Positions 20,222-30,205 of a stretch of 64,000 nt of DNA are shown one piece after another. Positions within the stretch are counted from its first letter, which is position 1; each line of letters begins with the position of its first letter. This stretch comes from Clusia tigrina. Taxonomy: Eukaryota; Arthropoda; Insecta; Diptera; Clusiidae. A program made the translations under genes and the position numbers. The stretch spans positions 197,207,791 to 197,271,790 of the forward strand of contig OV050032.1 in the NCBI GenBank assembly GCA_920105625.2, written 5' to 3'. A model generated the notes under the pieces. That model had not been told where the DNA came from. It saw nothing but the letters and a program-made list of their open reading frames with translations, and searched no databases.

Positions 20222-20695
20222 GTTCTGTAATTAGTGTTCTAACGGGACACTGGTCCCTCAGTACTCACGGTAGTAGGCTTGTGATTGCCTCTAACGACTT
20301 CTGCAGGAGTTGAACAGACTTCTACAGGAGTTGAATATACTTCTGCAGGAGTTGAATATACTTCTGCAGGAGTTGAATGGACTTCTGCAGGAGTTGAATT
20401 GACTTCAGCAGGAGTTGAATGGACTTCTGCAGGAGTTGCAGAGTCCACTGAACACCTGCTTTGCACGTATCCAGCGTTCTTCAGAAGGAGGCTCACTTTT
20501 CTGGGTGACCACTTTTTGAACTCTTTGGAAGATATTTCAAATAAACAAATTAGCCCCATTAACTGCTTCATCAAAAGCTCCAAATGGCTGGATCTTTGAA
20601 AGGGTTTAGGAGTTGCGTCTCATGCGGTATCACAATGAGTCAATGATGGTCTAAGTGCGCCTTTCGAGCAACCGTTTTACCTATCTACCTAAAGA
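20222..20695 (+). mobile_element. LINE A 3' end inserted in piggyBac, with 21-bp expansion
   Basis: Starts at SVISVLTGHWSLSTHGSRLVIASNDF, nearly the same as VISVLTGHWTLGTHGCRLGIASNDF in the LINE A copy at 25901-26644. The knuckle codons (DFCRS) then break into seven 21-bp units, followed by STEHLLCTYPAFFRRRLTFL ... FIKSSKWLDL and a stop at about 20597-20599. The 3' UTR has CGGTATCACAATGAGTCAAT, and the tail ACCTATCTACCTA ends at about 20695. The left junction splits the piggyBac sequence after ICSTK. The post-knuckle C-terminus is open and undamaged. Confidence 0.82.
20296..20442 (+). repeat. 21-bp tandem repeat, 7 units, at the LINE A zinc-knuckle codons
   Basis: Unit GACTTCTGCAGGAGTTGAAT plus one base. 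The seed is the knuckle codon string GACTTCTGCAGGAGT that occurs once in the LINE A copy at about 25911-25931 (minus). The period is seven codons. In one frame it reads TSAGVEW repeats joined in frame to STEHLLC. Confidence 0.93.
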
Positions 20696-20696
20696 C

Positions 20697-21492
20697 TATT
20701 TGCTACCCTGCTTATCAAAATAGAAAGTTCACTGTGAAACACAAAAGATTTTAGTCTACTGAATACCCTATCAGAGTGGGTGTATCACAAGGAAGCGTTC
20801 TCAGCCCAATCGTCCACTTGATTAACATCTGGGACTTTCCAACGGATGCTCTGTTACCAACATCAACATTTGCAGATGACACAGAAATTTTAAGCTCTCA
20901 CGCTGACCCAAAGTGTGCAACGGAAAATCTCCAAAAGCATCTAAAATTAATGGAGTCATGGCTAGCAAGATGGAGGATCAAGGCTAATGAAACTAAAAGC
21001 ACCCTAACTACATTTACCTTAAGAAGAGACACTTGCCCCTCTGTAACTCTCAACGACCTCACCATTCCACAAAAAGAAAATGTTCACTATCGTGGTGTTA
21101 ATCTTATTGGAAGGTTGACATGGAAGAAACACATTGAAGCAAAGATAACTCAGGTCAAGCTAAATGCAGCAAAACTCCATGGGCTTCTAAACAGAAGTTC
21201 AAGCGTCACTGTGGATAATAAAGTCTTAATATACAAAGCTGTTCTTAAGCCTATCATGGCGTATGTGGCACTGCATTACCCTCTAATATTGAGAAACTTC
21301 AAAGGGTGCAATCTACAATATTTAGAAAAATTACAGCGGCTCCATGGCTTGTCGAAAATTCGAATATCCACACAGGCTTGGGGATGCCCATTGAGGCATC
21401 TGACTAAATTCCGAACTCAACTTATGCAGATTTTGAAATTTGATAGCCATCTCAAATTCAGTTGCTTCGGCTGCGCTTATTTCCAGCCATGA
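20697..21492 (+). pseudogene. Jockey-clade LINE reverse transcriptase fragment
   Basis: From about 20735 frames read NRKFTVKHK and, after a stop, YPIRVGVSQGSVLSPIVHLI (20776 onward, no true start). Then come STFADDTEILSS (FADD in place of YADD, common in Jockey), LQKHLKLMESWLARWRIKANETKST, FTLRRDTCPSV and LTWKKHIEAKITQVK. This order and the NETKST / TLRR signature are typical of Jockey elements, which lack RNase H. It is 5' truncated at the RT palm. The 3' end after about 21400 loses similarity (GCPLRHLTKFRTQ). The 239-codon frame without stops suggests a younger fragment than the surrounding LINE A material. Confidence 0.82.
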
Positions 21493-21615
21493 AAATTTGT
21501 TGGCAATATATCAATCACTGCAATGATTACGAATATGTGCATAATATCAGATGTTGGTAAATGACTACTAATGGGAGACGAATATCTTTCTAGTCATGAA
21601 CAAAAACATCCTTGA

Positions 21616-21616
<1 letters not shown>

Positions 21617-21713
<97 letters not shown>

Positions 21714-21725
21714 TGTATATATATG

Positions 21726-21818
<93 letters not shown>
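21617..21818. repeat. (AT)n microsatellite, about 200 bp
   Basis: About 100 AT dinucleotides with scattered TATG substitutions near 21694-21745. Self-complementary; likely unstable and hard to assemble. All Tyr-Ile ORFs over it are artefacts. Confidence 0.97.
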
Positions 21819-21819
<1 letters not shown>

Positions 21820-22900
21820 ACCAGTAACAGCAACCCACCGTTGAAGTATATCGTACAAGTAACAGGAACCCACTGAATCAGTCAATTAGTGCGACTGAAA
21901 TGATTCCAACATTTTTTTACCACAAAAACTTCGACTCGAGGCGAAATAAGAATAGAAATGAGTGAATGGAAACTTCTCACTGTGAGCTTCGAAGGCACAG
22001 ATCTCTAAGTAGGACGGAGAGTTCGATGACCGATATGCAGTTGGGGTTGAGGACTGTATTTTGGACTTGCGACTTCTTCAGATGACGCCATGAACAACAA
22101 CCACAGTTATAGAGAACACCGGGGAAATCAGAGACTTTCTTTTCATTTACCTTTCGGTGGCAGTCGACATAAGAAGATGAATACTACTTAGTAATATATA
22201 TTCCAGAGAGAAATGGCCAAGTTGCATAATAAGATCAGGCATCAAAATTTAACAGCAGACGCAGTTCATGTAAACAAAGCATCGGAGCATCCTATCCTTG
22301 GATGAAATGCAGCAACCAAAAATTGTTGATGTGTTTACAAAAATTCAAGTTTTAACAATTGGGTAATACGAGTATGTATGCACTGTCAGTTTAAGCCATG
22401 GTTTCACTAAATGAGTACCTACTGAAAAAATCATCAAAATTAGGAGAAGCATAGAGAGCGTCCTTACTTTGTTGTGCATATTTCGCAAAGAAAAGGAATA
22501 CTTATTGCGAGATTGTTACATTCTCATTGACCCAACACAGTGTGAACTGAATTGGCTTATAGCCTCTCCCATTCCATTCAGTATTTATATTTATGAAGTA
22601 TTGTTTACTTTGGTAATATGTTCATTGGTAAACAATTCTGTCTGCTTAAACCCGTCACCTTTAAAAAGAGAAACCGAGTAAGGAAAGCTGAAGTCAGACC
22701 GACTTCGAGATACCCTTCACCCTTATTTATGGATGAGAGTCGAATGATGAGTTCTTAATAGGACCCCAATAAACGAATCTGTGTGAATTTACTGTTTGAG
22801 TTTGGGATGTGGCAGTATTAGTATTCCTCCCATTTTCTAGTAGAATACTAGCATAGAGCCAATCTTCTACTTAAGGACCTATCGAAAATAACAAATGATG
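21819..22900. other. Unassigned interval with a short dispersed hairpin motif
   Basis: No gene recognised. At about 22683-22722 the plus strand has GCTGAAGTCAGACCGACTTC followed by GAGATACCCTTCACCC. This short motif recurs at about 24451-24492 and 29238-29280. Confidence 0.45.
22683..22722. repeat. Dispersed short hairpin motif, copy 1
   Basis: GAAGTCAGACCGACTTC can fold as AAGTC/GACTT and is followed by GAGATACCCTTC. Compare the copies near 24451 (inverted) and 29238. Confidence 0.6.
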
Positions 22901-22902
22901 TA

Positions 22903-24129
22903 CGAGGGGATTATAATTCGGGAATAGCAAATAATAACAAACCTTTTTAAATGAAAATGTCTTTATTGTTTTTCAACATATTCCCCTTGATGATCAATAC
23001 ACTTTTGCATTCGTTCAAATCATTTGTCACAGCAGTTTTTCCAGTCCTCTTGAGACACCTCCAAAATATGGTGTTTGAACGCTTCAACTGCTTCCTCGGT
23101 GCTAGTAAATCGTTGACCACGCAGTTTACCTTTGATATTCTACATATATTGGGTGCCAAATCAGGACTCTACGGAGGATGAGTCATCTATTCGATGTTTT
23201 GACTGCTCAAAAATTCACCTGTTTGACGAGATGTGTGAGAGCTCGCATTGTCATGATGGAGAATGATTCGTCTTCGGTGGTTGGTTTTACGAATTTCTCC
23301 GAAGACTTCCGGCAAACAAATGGTCGTGTGGAACAGTGGCCACATGACCCATTCGGCAGAGGAAACAGGCGACCATTTGCTTCGCTGTGCTTCTTCAACG
23401 AACAACTTTTGTTGGATTTAGCGAGACTTGGAATACCCACACGGTCGATTGTTGTTTTGTTTCCGGCTCATACGCATATATCCATGATTCGTCACCTGTC
23501 ACGACTCTATACACGTCTTTTGAAGCACCACGGTCGAACTTTTTAATCATTTTCTTACATCTTTTTTTGAGCGATTGTCAAATTATGTGGGATCCAGCGC
23601 GCACAAATCTTTTTTACAGCCAATGTTCATGCAATATTGAATGTATGGAAGTGGAAGTAATGCCCAAGGTGTCCTCTATCTCACGATATGTCACATGACG
23701 ATCTTGCATTATCAGTTCACGCATTGCATCGATGTTTTGTGGCACAACAACCGATTTTGGACGACCTTCACGGAGTTCGTCGGCGACCGAACTACGTCCA
23801 CGATTGAATTCACTATACCAGTGTTATACTGTGTTTGTTGATGGTGCTTTATCGCCATACAAAGAACTGAGTTCATCGACACATTCTTGTTGAGATAATC
23901 CACGTCGAAAGTTGTGAACAATAATCCAACGAAAGCCTTCTCTTGAAATTTCCATTTTTTGGCCAAATTGATTTCCTTAACTCAGTGTCAACAAAACAAA
24001 TAGCACTTGTACATCAACACGTTGTGAGTACGTTTATGCTAAAAAATGTCAAACTTTACTATGGTGTTGCCAGATTTTAGCTATTGACATTAGTGTTGCC
24101 AGTTCCCTTAATATAAATAGTACCCCTCG
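22903..24129 (-). mobile_element. Nearly full-length mariner (DD34D type), inactive
   Basis: Terminal inverted repeats CGAGGGG... at both ends are flanked by TA (22901-22902 and 24130-24131), the mariner target duplication. Length 1227 bp. The transposase lies on the minus strand (about 23954 to 22963). The element has stops and frameshifts throughout. Confidence 0.88.
22963..23954 (-). pseudogene. mariner transposase pseudogene
   Basis: Begins MEISREG at 23954 (ATG) with a helix-turn-helix region, then DRHVTYREIEDTLGIT, HSILHEH, VTGDESWIYAYEP (first catalytic Asp), STVWVFQ, ILHHDNASSHTSRQ (second Asp) and SPDLAPNI. Ile stands where the third catalytic Asp would lie, 35 residues after the HHDN Asp. 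The C-terminus reads CIDHQGEYVEKQ and stops at about 22963. The length (about 330 codons) is that of an intact mariner. At least two stops near QNIE and several frameshifts split the domain. Loss of the third Asp also rules out catalysis. Confidence 0.85.
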
Positions 24130-25633
24130 TATGAATGAATTTGGTTCTAATGTACATTGGATCCATTCCAGTCTATATACATTTTAGTACTTCCACGCCC
24201 ACAATTAACCAAATCGAATAATGGGTTCATTAGCACGGTTTTACATGAAGGTTCAGGGTACTCGGACTAAACACCACACAAAAACAGCAGCAAAGCAATA
24301 CACAAGAAATGGGGTCAATCAAATAAATGCCAGGCCTCCCTCTCTTATGATAATCTCTGAATATCCCGCCAAAAATTACCCTAGATATGCGTCAAATTAT
24401 TATACAAGTATATGAATAAGATTTTGTAGTAATGTATACGAGTATGTAAGGTAAAGGGACGCTTGAGGTCGGTCTAACCCGACCTCAGCATTCTTAACTA
24501 GTTTATAGGATTGATTTAAGTGAATCATCAAATGACCGATTAACGTAGAAAGAATCACTTTGATGGAATTGATCATCAAACAACCCTGATAGTGACAATC
24601 ACTTTGATTGACCGAAACAACAATATGTTTACAGATTGATGATGATGTTAAATTTAATGAATACAGTAGAAACGTTCTAACGACTCATTTGTACCGATCG
24701 ATACGCTGAAGTGAACCGATTTATACATCACGAATATAATATCAAATAGAACACAGTTGGTAGCACGAATCGTAGCAATCGGTTCCCAGAATTGTATCAA
24801 CACTTCAAAGTTCGGAGCCACACTGTCCTGGAGGCAACCGCTTCAATTACACAAAACCTACTCATTAGGACTGAACCTTCAGCATAATTGCTGTAATGAC
24901 ACGAACCCCAGGAACCCATCTGTCTCTGCTTACGTATTCGTAGCCGCAAACACTGGAGCAGCCCAGCCTTGCCATGTAGCGCACGCCACTCTGCTGGAGT
25001 TGCTAAACAATTCTAATTAATCAGATATACTTAATTCGCATAAGAGAGCAACGAAAAGAAAGAAGCAGCGCATAAATTAAGTGAAGTCATAAATTAGGAG
25101 CACAAATAATGAAAGCGCTGAAAGAGAAACCACCCCGCTATTCCCAGCAGCTAGCACAGAAAGACAATGTTTGCGATTTGTAGCGCACTTTTAGGCGTTT
25201 CGCAATACTGCTGATTTATGTATGTTGAATTGGAAGCAACTCAAGTGGATGTGCAGCTAATGAATACGCTTTAATGTCTGCTTTCAATTATTTTTTAATT
25301 TGCATTAATTGGATTTCATTGTGAAATTGTGAATCGCCAAAATTGATCAAAGGCTTGCATTGTTTATTTAACATTCTCTTATAAAGGATGCTTTTGTGGG
25401 AGGTTTTTTTCAATAGCAGTAAATGGAGGAGTACTTTTGATACTTTGTAGCGGTGTTTGGAAATGCGGAATTTGTTTCCAAAAAGAAAAATGGTCTATTG
25501 GAAGTATCCATTGAGCTTATTATATAAAAAAGCAGCATTTCGTTTCAATGGGATCAGTTGAAACCAGAAATTTCTTGAAGCCTGATTCGATAATAACCTT
25601 TGTCTTGGAATGAACTTCTCCAGATCCAGTGAT
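24130..25633. other. Unassigned interval
   Basis: No convincing gene. An ORF at 24757-25020 (ends ATLLELLNNSN) is open but unrecognised. Includes the inverted copy of the dispersed hairpin motif (about 24451-24492) and ordinary AT-rich DNA. Confidence 0.4.
24451..24492. repeat. Dispersed short hairpin motif, copy 2 (inverted)
   Basis: GGTAAAGGGACGCTTGAGGT followed by CGGTCTAACCCGACCTCAGC. GAGGTCGG and CCGACCTC pair perfectly with a short loop. Reverse orientation relative to the copies at 22683 and 29238. Confidence 0.6.
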
Positions 25634-26695
25634 GGGTTAGGTAGGTAGGTAGGTAAAGCGGCCACCCGAAAAGGGTGCACTTAGGCCAACATTGACCCTT
25701 TGTGATACCGCATGGGACAGCAGGTCCCTACCCTTTCAAAGGTCCAGCCATTTGGAGCTTTTAATGAAGCTGTTGATGGAGCTAATCTTTTTTTTTGAGA
25801 TATCTCCCAAGGAGTCCAAAAAGTAGTCGCCTAGGAAAGTGCGCCTCCTTCTGGACAAAGCTGGACACGTGCACAACAGGTGAGCAGTAGACTCTTCCTC
25901 CTACTCGTCCATGCGACTCCTGCAGAAGTCATTAGAGGCGATCCCCAGCCTACACCCGTGTGTGCCTAGAGTCCAGTGTCCCGTTAAGACGCTAATCACG
26001 GGACCTATGCTTTGTCTATTTAGAGCCAGTAGGTCCTTAGAGCGCTTGACATTTATCTCTGGCCAGATTTGTCTAGCTAGTTTACATCCTGAAAGTTCAG
26101 ACCAGCGCCTGCCCGCTGTTCCTAAGGATATTGTATTTACTAAGAGCTTACATGTGGCAATAAGAATACCGAATTGCGACCTATCTGGTTCCATCGGTAT
26201 AGTAGTACCCTCACGGGCAAGTTCATCCGCCTTGCAGTTCCCTGGAATATCTCTGTGACCGGGAACCCAGCACAGATGCAGACGGGTCTGCTTAGCTATC
26301 TCGTCTAAAGATTTACGGCAGCTCTTGACGGCTTTTGAGGTGATAATAACCGAATCCAGGGAGCGCAAAGCAGCTTGGCTGTCGGGCAGAATGCAAATAT
26401 CAAGTCCATATATCTTCTTCTTCCTTAGCCAAGACAGTGCTGCCTCTATACCCGCGACCTCTGCCTGAAAAACACTGCAGTGGTCGGGCATCCTAAAGGA
26501 CATGTTAATATCCAAATCTTCTGAGAATACACCACCTCCCACCCTACTCTGTAGTTTGGATCCATCTGTGTAGATGTGAACCCCTTCTACATAAGGGGGA
26601 TGCCATCCTTCCATTCGTCCCTGCAGGGAATGGAGATCTTGCACATACCATTGAAGGCGTACATTGGTGTGATGTAGTCGAAAGAGTCAGGAATA
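25634..26695 (-). mobile_element. LINE A copy (minus), RNase H to 3' end
   Basis: Best-preserved LINE A 3' portion. It has an RNase H frame (26644-25901), a zinc knuckle, the C-terminus ending FIKSSKWLDL (stop near 25733), and a 3' UTR with GCGGTATCACAAAGGGTCAA and GTGCACCCTTTTCGGGTGGC. It ends TTTACCTACCTACCTACCTAA at 25656-25634. Truncated at the 5' side at about 26695, directly beside the 3' tail of a LINE B in the same orientation. Confidence 0.88.
25901..26644 (-). pseudogene. LINE A RNase H and C-terminal zinc-knuckle region
   Basis: 248-codon frame. IYTDGSKLQSRVGGGVFSED (catalytic Asp), CSVFQAEVAGIEAAL (Glu), CILPDSQAALRSL (Asp), LCWVPGHRDIPGNCKADELA (His and Asp) give a complete set of RNase H catalytic residues. 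It continues VISVLTGHWTLGTHGCRLG and SNDFCRSRMDE. The frame then stops (TAG at 25901-25903), and beyond it reads EEESTAHLLCTCPALSRRRRTFLGDYF. With the stop skipped the knuckle is C-x2-[C to R]-x10-H-x4-C, so one ligand and the frame are both damaged. No true initiation codon; this is the end of a longer ORF2. Confidence 0.88.
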
Positions 26696-26699
26696 CAGG

Positions 26700-27425
26700 C
26701 ATAGATAGAAATATTTATTTAAGGGTGCTTTACAACGCGACCTGAAAGATCTATTGTGATGCCCCTATTTATTTAAAAGATGAGGATAGTCTCATCTACA
26801 GATCTTCTGTCAGGTTCATTTCCGACAGGAATTCATATATCTTTGAAGAATCAAGGTGAGGGATCTTGCTCATATCTAAGATATATTCTCCAAAACACCT
26901 GGCTCTATGGTGTGCCAATGGTCCGCAGTCTGTGGTCAGGTGCAATGGGGTTCCGTCACTTTCTCCACAGAATCGACAGATGACTTCTGAAGATATACCC
27001 ATACCCATGTTCATATGATAGTTGAGTTTACAGTGTCCGCTTAAAATACCTGTGATGATTCTTAAATTACTGATTCTTATTATTAATTCCTTAGCTCTTT
27101 TAGGATTAGAATCTCCCAGAAGAGCTTTGGACTGTCTTAATCCCAGAAGAGTTTTCCAGGTTTGACTTCTTTTTGCATCTGTACACTTCTTCAGCAGACT
27201 TCCAATGGTATTGGATGATAGTTCATAGAAGGGTTCTGGGCCGTTGAACTGAGAGACCGCAGCCTTCCTTGCTAAGCTATTAGCCTTCTCATTTCCCTGT
27301 GCTCGTATGTGGCCTGGTACCCATATCAGAGATAACTTGTTGGGAGTTCAGTTTCCCAATACAGTCCCATACAAGTTTAGACCTCACCAGGGGTGAGTTC
27401 AAACTCTTGAGTGCTGCTTGATATT
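26700..27425 (-). mobile_element. LINE B copy 1 (minus), RNase H C-terminus to 3' end
   Basis: Frames read QAALKSLNSPLVRSKLVWDC, LMWVPGHIRAQGNEKANSLA, RIITGILSGHCKLNYH, SEVICRFCGESDGTPLHLTT (knuckle C-x2-C-x8-H-x4-C) and IYEFLSEMNLTEDL, then a stop near 26796. The 3' UTR holds GGGGCATCACAATAGATCTT and ends CACCCTTAAATAAAT. The zinc knuckle is intact here. One frameshift lies near 27340, where TATCTCTGATATGG differs from copy 2. The 5' end is truncated next to a (TA)n tract at about 27440-27460. Confidence 0.85.
26796..27014 (-). pseudogene. LINE B C-terminal zinc-knuckle domain
   Basis: 73-codon frame with ICRFCGESDGTPLHLTTDCG. It has all four knuckle ligands, followed by HHRARCFGEYILDMSKIPH and the C-terminal NLTEDL. 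This domain is the reference for recognising the knuckle in the 114-bp array. Confidence 0.8.
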
Positions 27426-27953
27426 GATATTGGATAGTTTTATATATATATATATATTTCTAATTTTTCCTGTCAATGCTGATCCTTCAATAGCGTGAAT
27501 CGCCGCTGGAAAAATGCTTGGGAAAAAACCCATTGGTTCTAGGCCCAAATACAGATTGACTTAACCAGACAAAAATATGACTTTGAAGAAATGGAAAAAT
27601 TTGGCTTTGATTGCGAAGGGTTCCGTAAAGAAGAACTTAAACAGACTTCAATATAATCAGAACGGTAGTCCCCTCCTTCTGTGAGTTGACATAATGTAAA
27701 ATATATTTTTTTGTCGATAGCATCGTTAGAGTACTTAGTGCCGTTCCAATATTCAATTTTAGTAAGAGAAAGGTTGAAAATTTTCTTAAGAAAATTAATA
27801 CATTTGTTGGGCGGTTTGATCGGTATAATCAAAAATGTTTCCATGATTTCAAAATGTAAGGATATTTTTCTGAAACGGAATGAGAACATTGTCACCTTGA
27901 AGCAGATAATCCCACTTTTTCAATTCTCTTAAATAGCATTTTGTCACTAATAA
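27426..27953. other. Unassigned interval
   Basis: Begins with a short (TA)n tract (27440-27462). The two overlapping ORFs at 27539-27932 on opposite strands lack recognisable motifs. Confidence 0.4.
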
Positions 27954-28011
27954 TCACAAAGGGTCAATGATGATCTAAGTGCACCCTTCAGGCGGCCACC
28001 TTACCTACCTA
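27954..28011 (+). mobile_element. 58-bp micro-insertion of the LINE A 3' terminus with 11-bp target-site duplication
   Basis: The insert AAGGGTCAATGATGATCTAA...GCGGCCACC ends TTACCTACCTA. It is flanked on both sides by GTCACTAATAA (27943-27953 and 28012-28022). It matches only the last bases of the LINE A 3' UTR (compare 25634-25700, minus). It defines the element's true 3' terminus and shows that the CCTA units arrive with the element. Confidence 0.85.
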
Positions 28012-28022
28012 GTCACTAATAA

Positions 28023-29395
28023 CTTTAAAACCACAAGGACACATTCATGTCATTACGTACATTGAAGCGTATAGATGTATTTCCTGCCCTCGACTATATC
28101 CCTCGAGTACCATTCGATCGATTTTCTTGCACTGGTTTTCAACTTCACTGCCTTGGCTTGCAATCATAGCAATTATGAGTGTAACTTTGAAGTAATAGAA
28201 TGTAATACTGTTGTCCAGCGAGTGCCAACTGCAAATCACAGTTGGAAGGATCAGTCAGTTGCGAACAGACGAAAGTGTGGAACGGTCCTGATTCATTTAT
28301 GGCACCGGCAGCTTCCGTTTAAATTTATTTTCTTTACTATCTCCTTTTAAAGCCAGAGTACGTCGAATGGTATGTCGCTAGTTTTGCTTAATTTTGATAA
28401 ACTAGCAGTATAACTATGCCATCACGCTGCAGGGTATCTGCGTGTATCATTCACAGAACCGAAAATGTGTATTTCGAATGCGTGTGATACACAACCACAC
28501 TCGACCACACGACACACAGAAAGCGGAAGTTCATTAATTTGGAAATGCCATTCAGTGATTCTGCTCCAAGAAACGCAATAAACGGAAATCAAAAAGCCTC
28601 GAAGCAAAAAAGATTATTTATTTTAGGTAAAAAGGGTTCTCACACAGATTGTTGTTATGCCGAAAGGGGGGAGATGCACTAAAGATACATACTCAGTAAC
28701 TTAAACGGGCGTCTAGTGTAACCACACTCAAGTGTCAGTTTCACGGACAGAGTTGATAAACGAAAGAGTGGCGGGGGTGGAGCTCACTGTATTCAATGTA
28801 ATAACTACACGTCAACTCTCTTCCATTGATTTAAGCTTCTGGCAAAGATGGTTTACATTCGACGTTCATTTCAAGTGGTTCGCTGCAGCTGAAATTTAAT
28901 TTTTACAGCTGTAATCACAGTTTAAATCTGCTCTAAAGAGATGTGAAAGGATGCAATTAGTTTATGTAAACATAACGCTGTATTCTTTGATTAAACGACT
29001 TGACAGGTCAGCAAAAATTATGAAAAATCTGAAGTTCAGTAAAGAATTTTCCTTAAAGCATGTCAAAAGATTAAAAAGGAATAAACTGAGATATCTCTCA
29101 TTCATTAGCAAAATTCAACTAGAACTGAAAATGGTACGAACAACTAAAATTTCCGAAACTTGAAAGTAACTTAATAAATAATAATAAGCACCTTACTAGA
29201 AATAATGGTCTCTTCCACTAAAATACGATCTGAATGAAGCTAAAGTCGGGTTACACCAACTTGGAGATACCCTTTATCCTTACATATGCGTGCAAGTTAT
29301 ACCATTGCGATGTACTTTATTAACAAAATCTAGTAATCTATCATCATTAGAAGCATATCCAGGGTAATTTTAAGTGGGGTCCCCAAAGTTGATTA
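28023..29395. other. Unassigned interval
   Basis: No recognisable gene or transposon. Short ORFs at 28075-28350 and 28951-29163 have no known motif. A third copy of the dispersed hairpin motif lies at about 29238-29280. Confidence 0.4.
29238..29280. repeat. Dispersed short hairpin motif, copy 3
   Basis: GCTAAAGTCGGGTTACACCA followed by ACTTGGAGATACCCTTTATC, in the same orientation as copy 1 (22683). Confidence 0.6.
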
Positions 29396-29399
29396 AATG

Positions 29400-30205
29400 G
29401 AAGGGCGTTGGAAGACGTGTCCTGAGAATGCTATCTCAAAACATTGACAGGAAGTATCGGAGAAAAATATCGTGACACTATTCGATAGTCAAGCGGTACT
29501 CAAAAGTTGGAGCTCACCCCTGGTGAAGTCTAAACTTGTATGGGACTGTATTGGGAAGCTGAACTCCCTAGGCAGTATGAACAAGTTATCTCTAATGTGG
29601 GTACCAGGCCACATAGGAGTAGAGGGAAATGAGAAGGCTAATAGCTTAGCTAGGAAGGCTGCGGCCTCTTCTTTCAACGGCCCTGAACCCTTTAGTGGAC
29701 TATCTTCCAATACCATTGGAGGTCTCCTGAAGAAGTGTACAGTTGCAAAAAAAAGTTAAGCCTGGAAAACTCTTCCGGCATTAAGACAGTCCAAAACTCT
29801 TCTGGGCGAGCTAAGGAGTTAATAAATAAGCCTCGGAGTAAATTAAGAATCATCACAGGCATTTTAAGCGGACACTATTTACTCAACTACCATTTGAACA
29901 AGTTGGGGGTATATCTTCAGATGTCATCTGTCGATTCTGTGGTGAATGTGCCGAAACCTCACTGCACCTGATTACAGACTCCGGATCATTGGCACACAAA
30001 AGACTCAGGTGTTTTGGAAAATATATCTTAGATATGAGCGAGATCCCTCAACTTTATTCCTCCAAAATATATGAATTCCAGTCGGAAATGAACCTGACAG
30101 AAGATCTGTGGAGGAGACTATCCTCAGCTTTCAAATAAATAGGGGCATCACAATAGATCTTTCTGATCGCGGTGTATAACACCCTTAAATAAATCGAATC
30201 TAATC
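29400..30205 (+). mobile_element. LINE B copy 2 (plus), RNase H to 3' end
   Basis: LFDSQAVLKSWSSPLVKSKL (RNase H, third Asp), LSLMWVPGHIGVEGNEKANS (29472-29759), then a stop and frameshifts. In other frames it continues as TWKTLPALRQSKTLLGE-like, RIITGILSGHYLLNYH and SSDVICRFCGECAETSLHL near 29920-29970. This parallels copy 1 through NLTEDL (about 30090). The 3' UTR has GGGGCATCACAATAGATCTT and CGGTGTATAACACCCTTAAAT; the tail is AATCTAATCTA. The residues around the knuckle are kept but not in one frame. Confidence 0.83.
29472..29759 (+). pseudogene. LINE B RNase H fragment
   Basis: 96-codon frame; FDSQAVLKS and WVPGHIGVEGNEKANSLARK are the last two RNase H motifs. It ends in a TAA where copy 1 continues SQTWKTLLGLRQSK. 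No real start codon. Confidence 0.75.

Noticed and set aside
20285..20599. Secreted repeat protein with TSAGVEW repeats
   Set aside because: The repeats are the 21-bp expansion of LINE A knuckle codons, fused to an ordinary LINE C-terminus.
21594..21885. Tyr-Ile repeat ORFs over the (AT)n tract
   Set aside because: Artefacts of a dinucleotide repeat; open on both strands.
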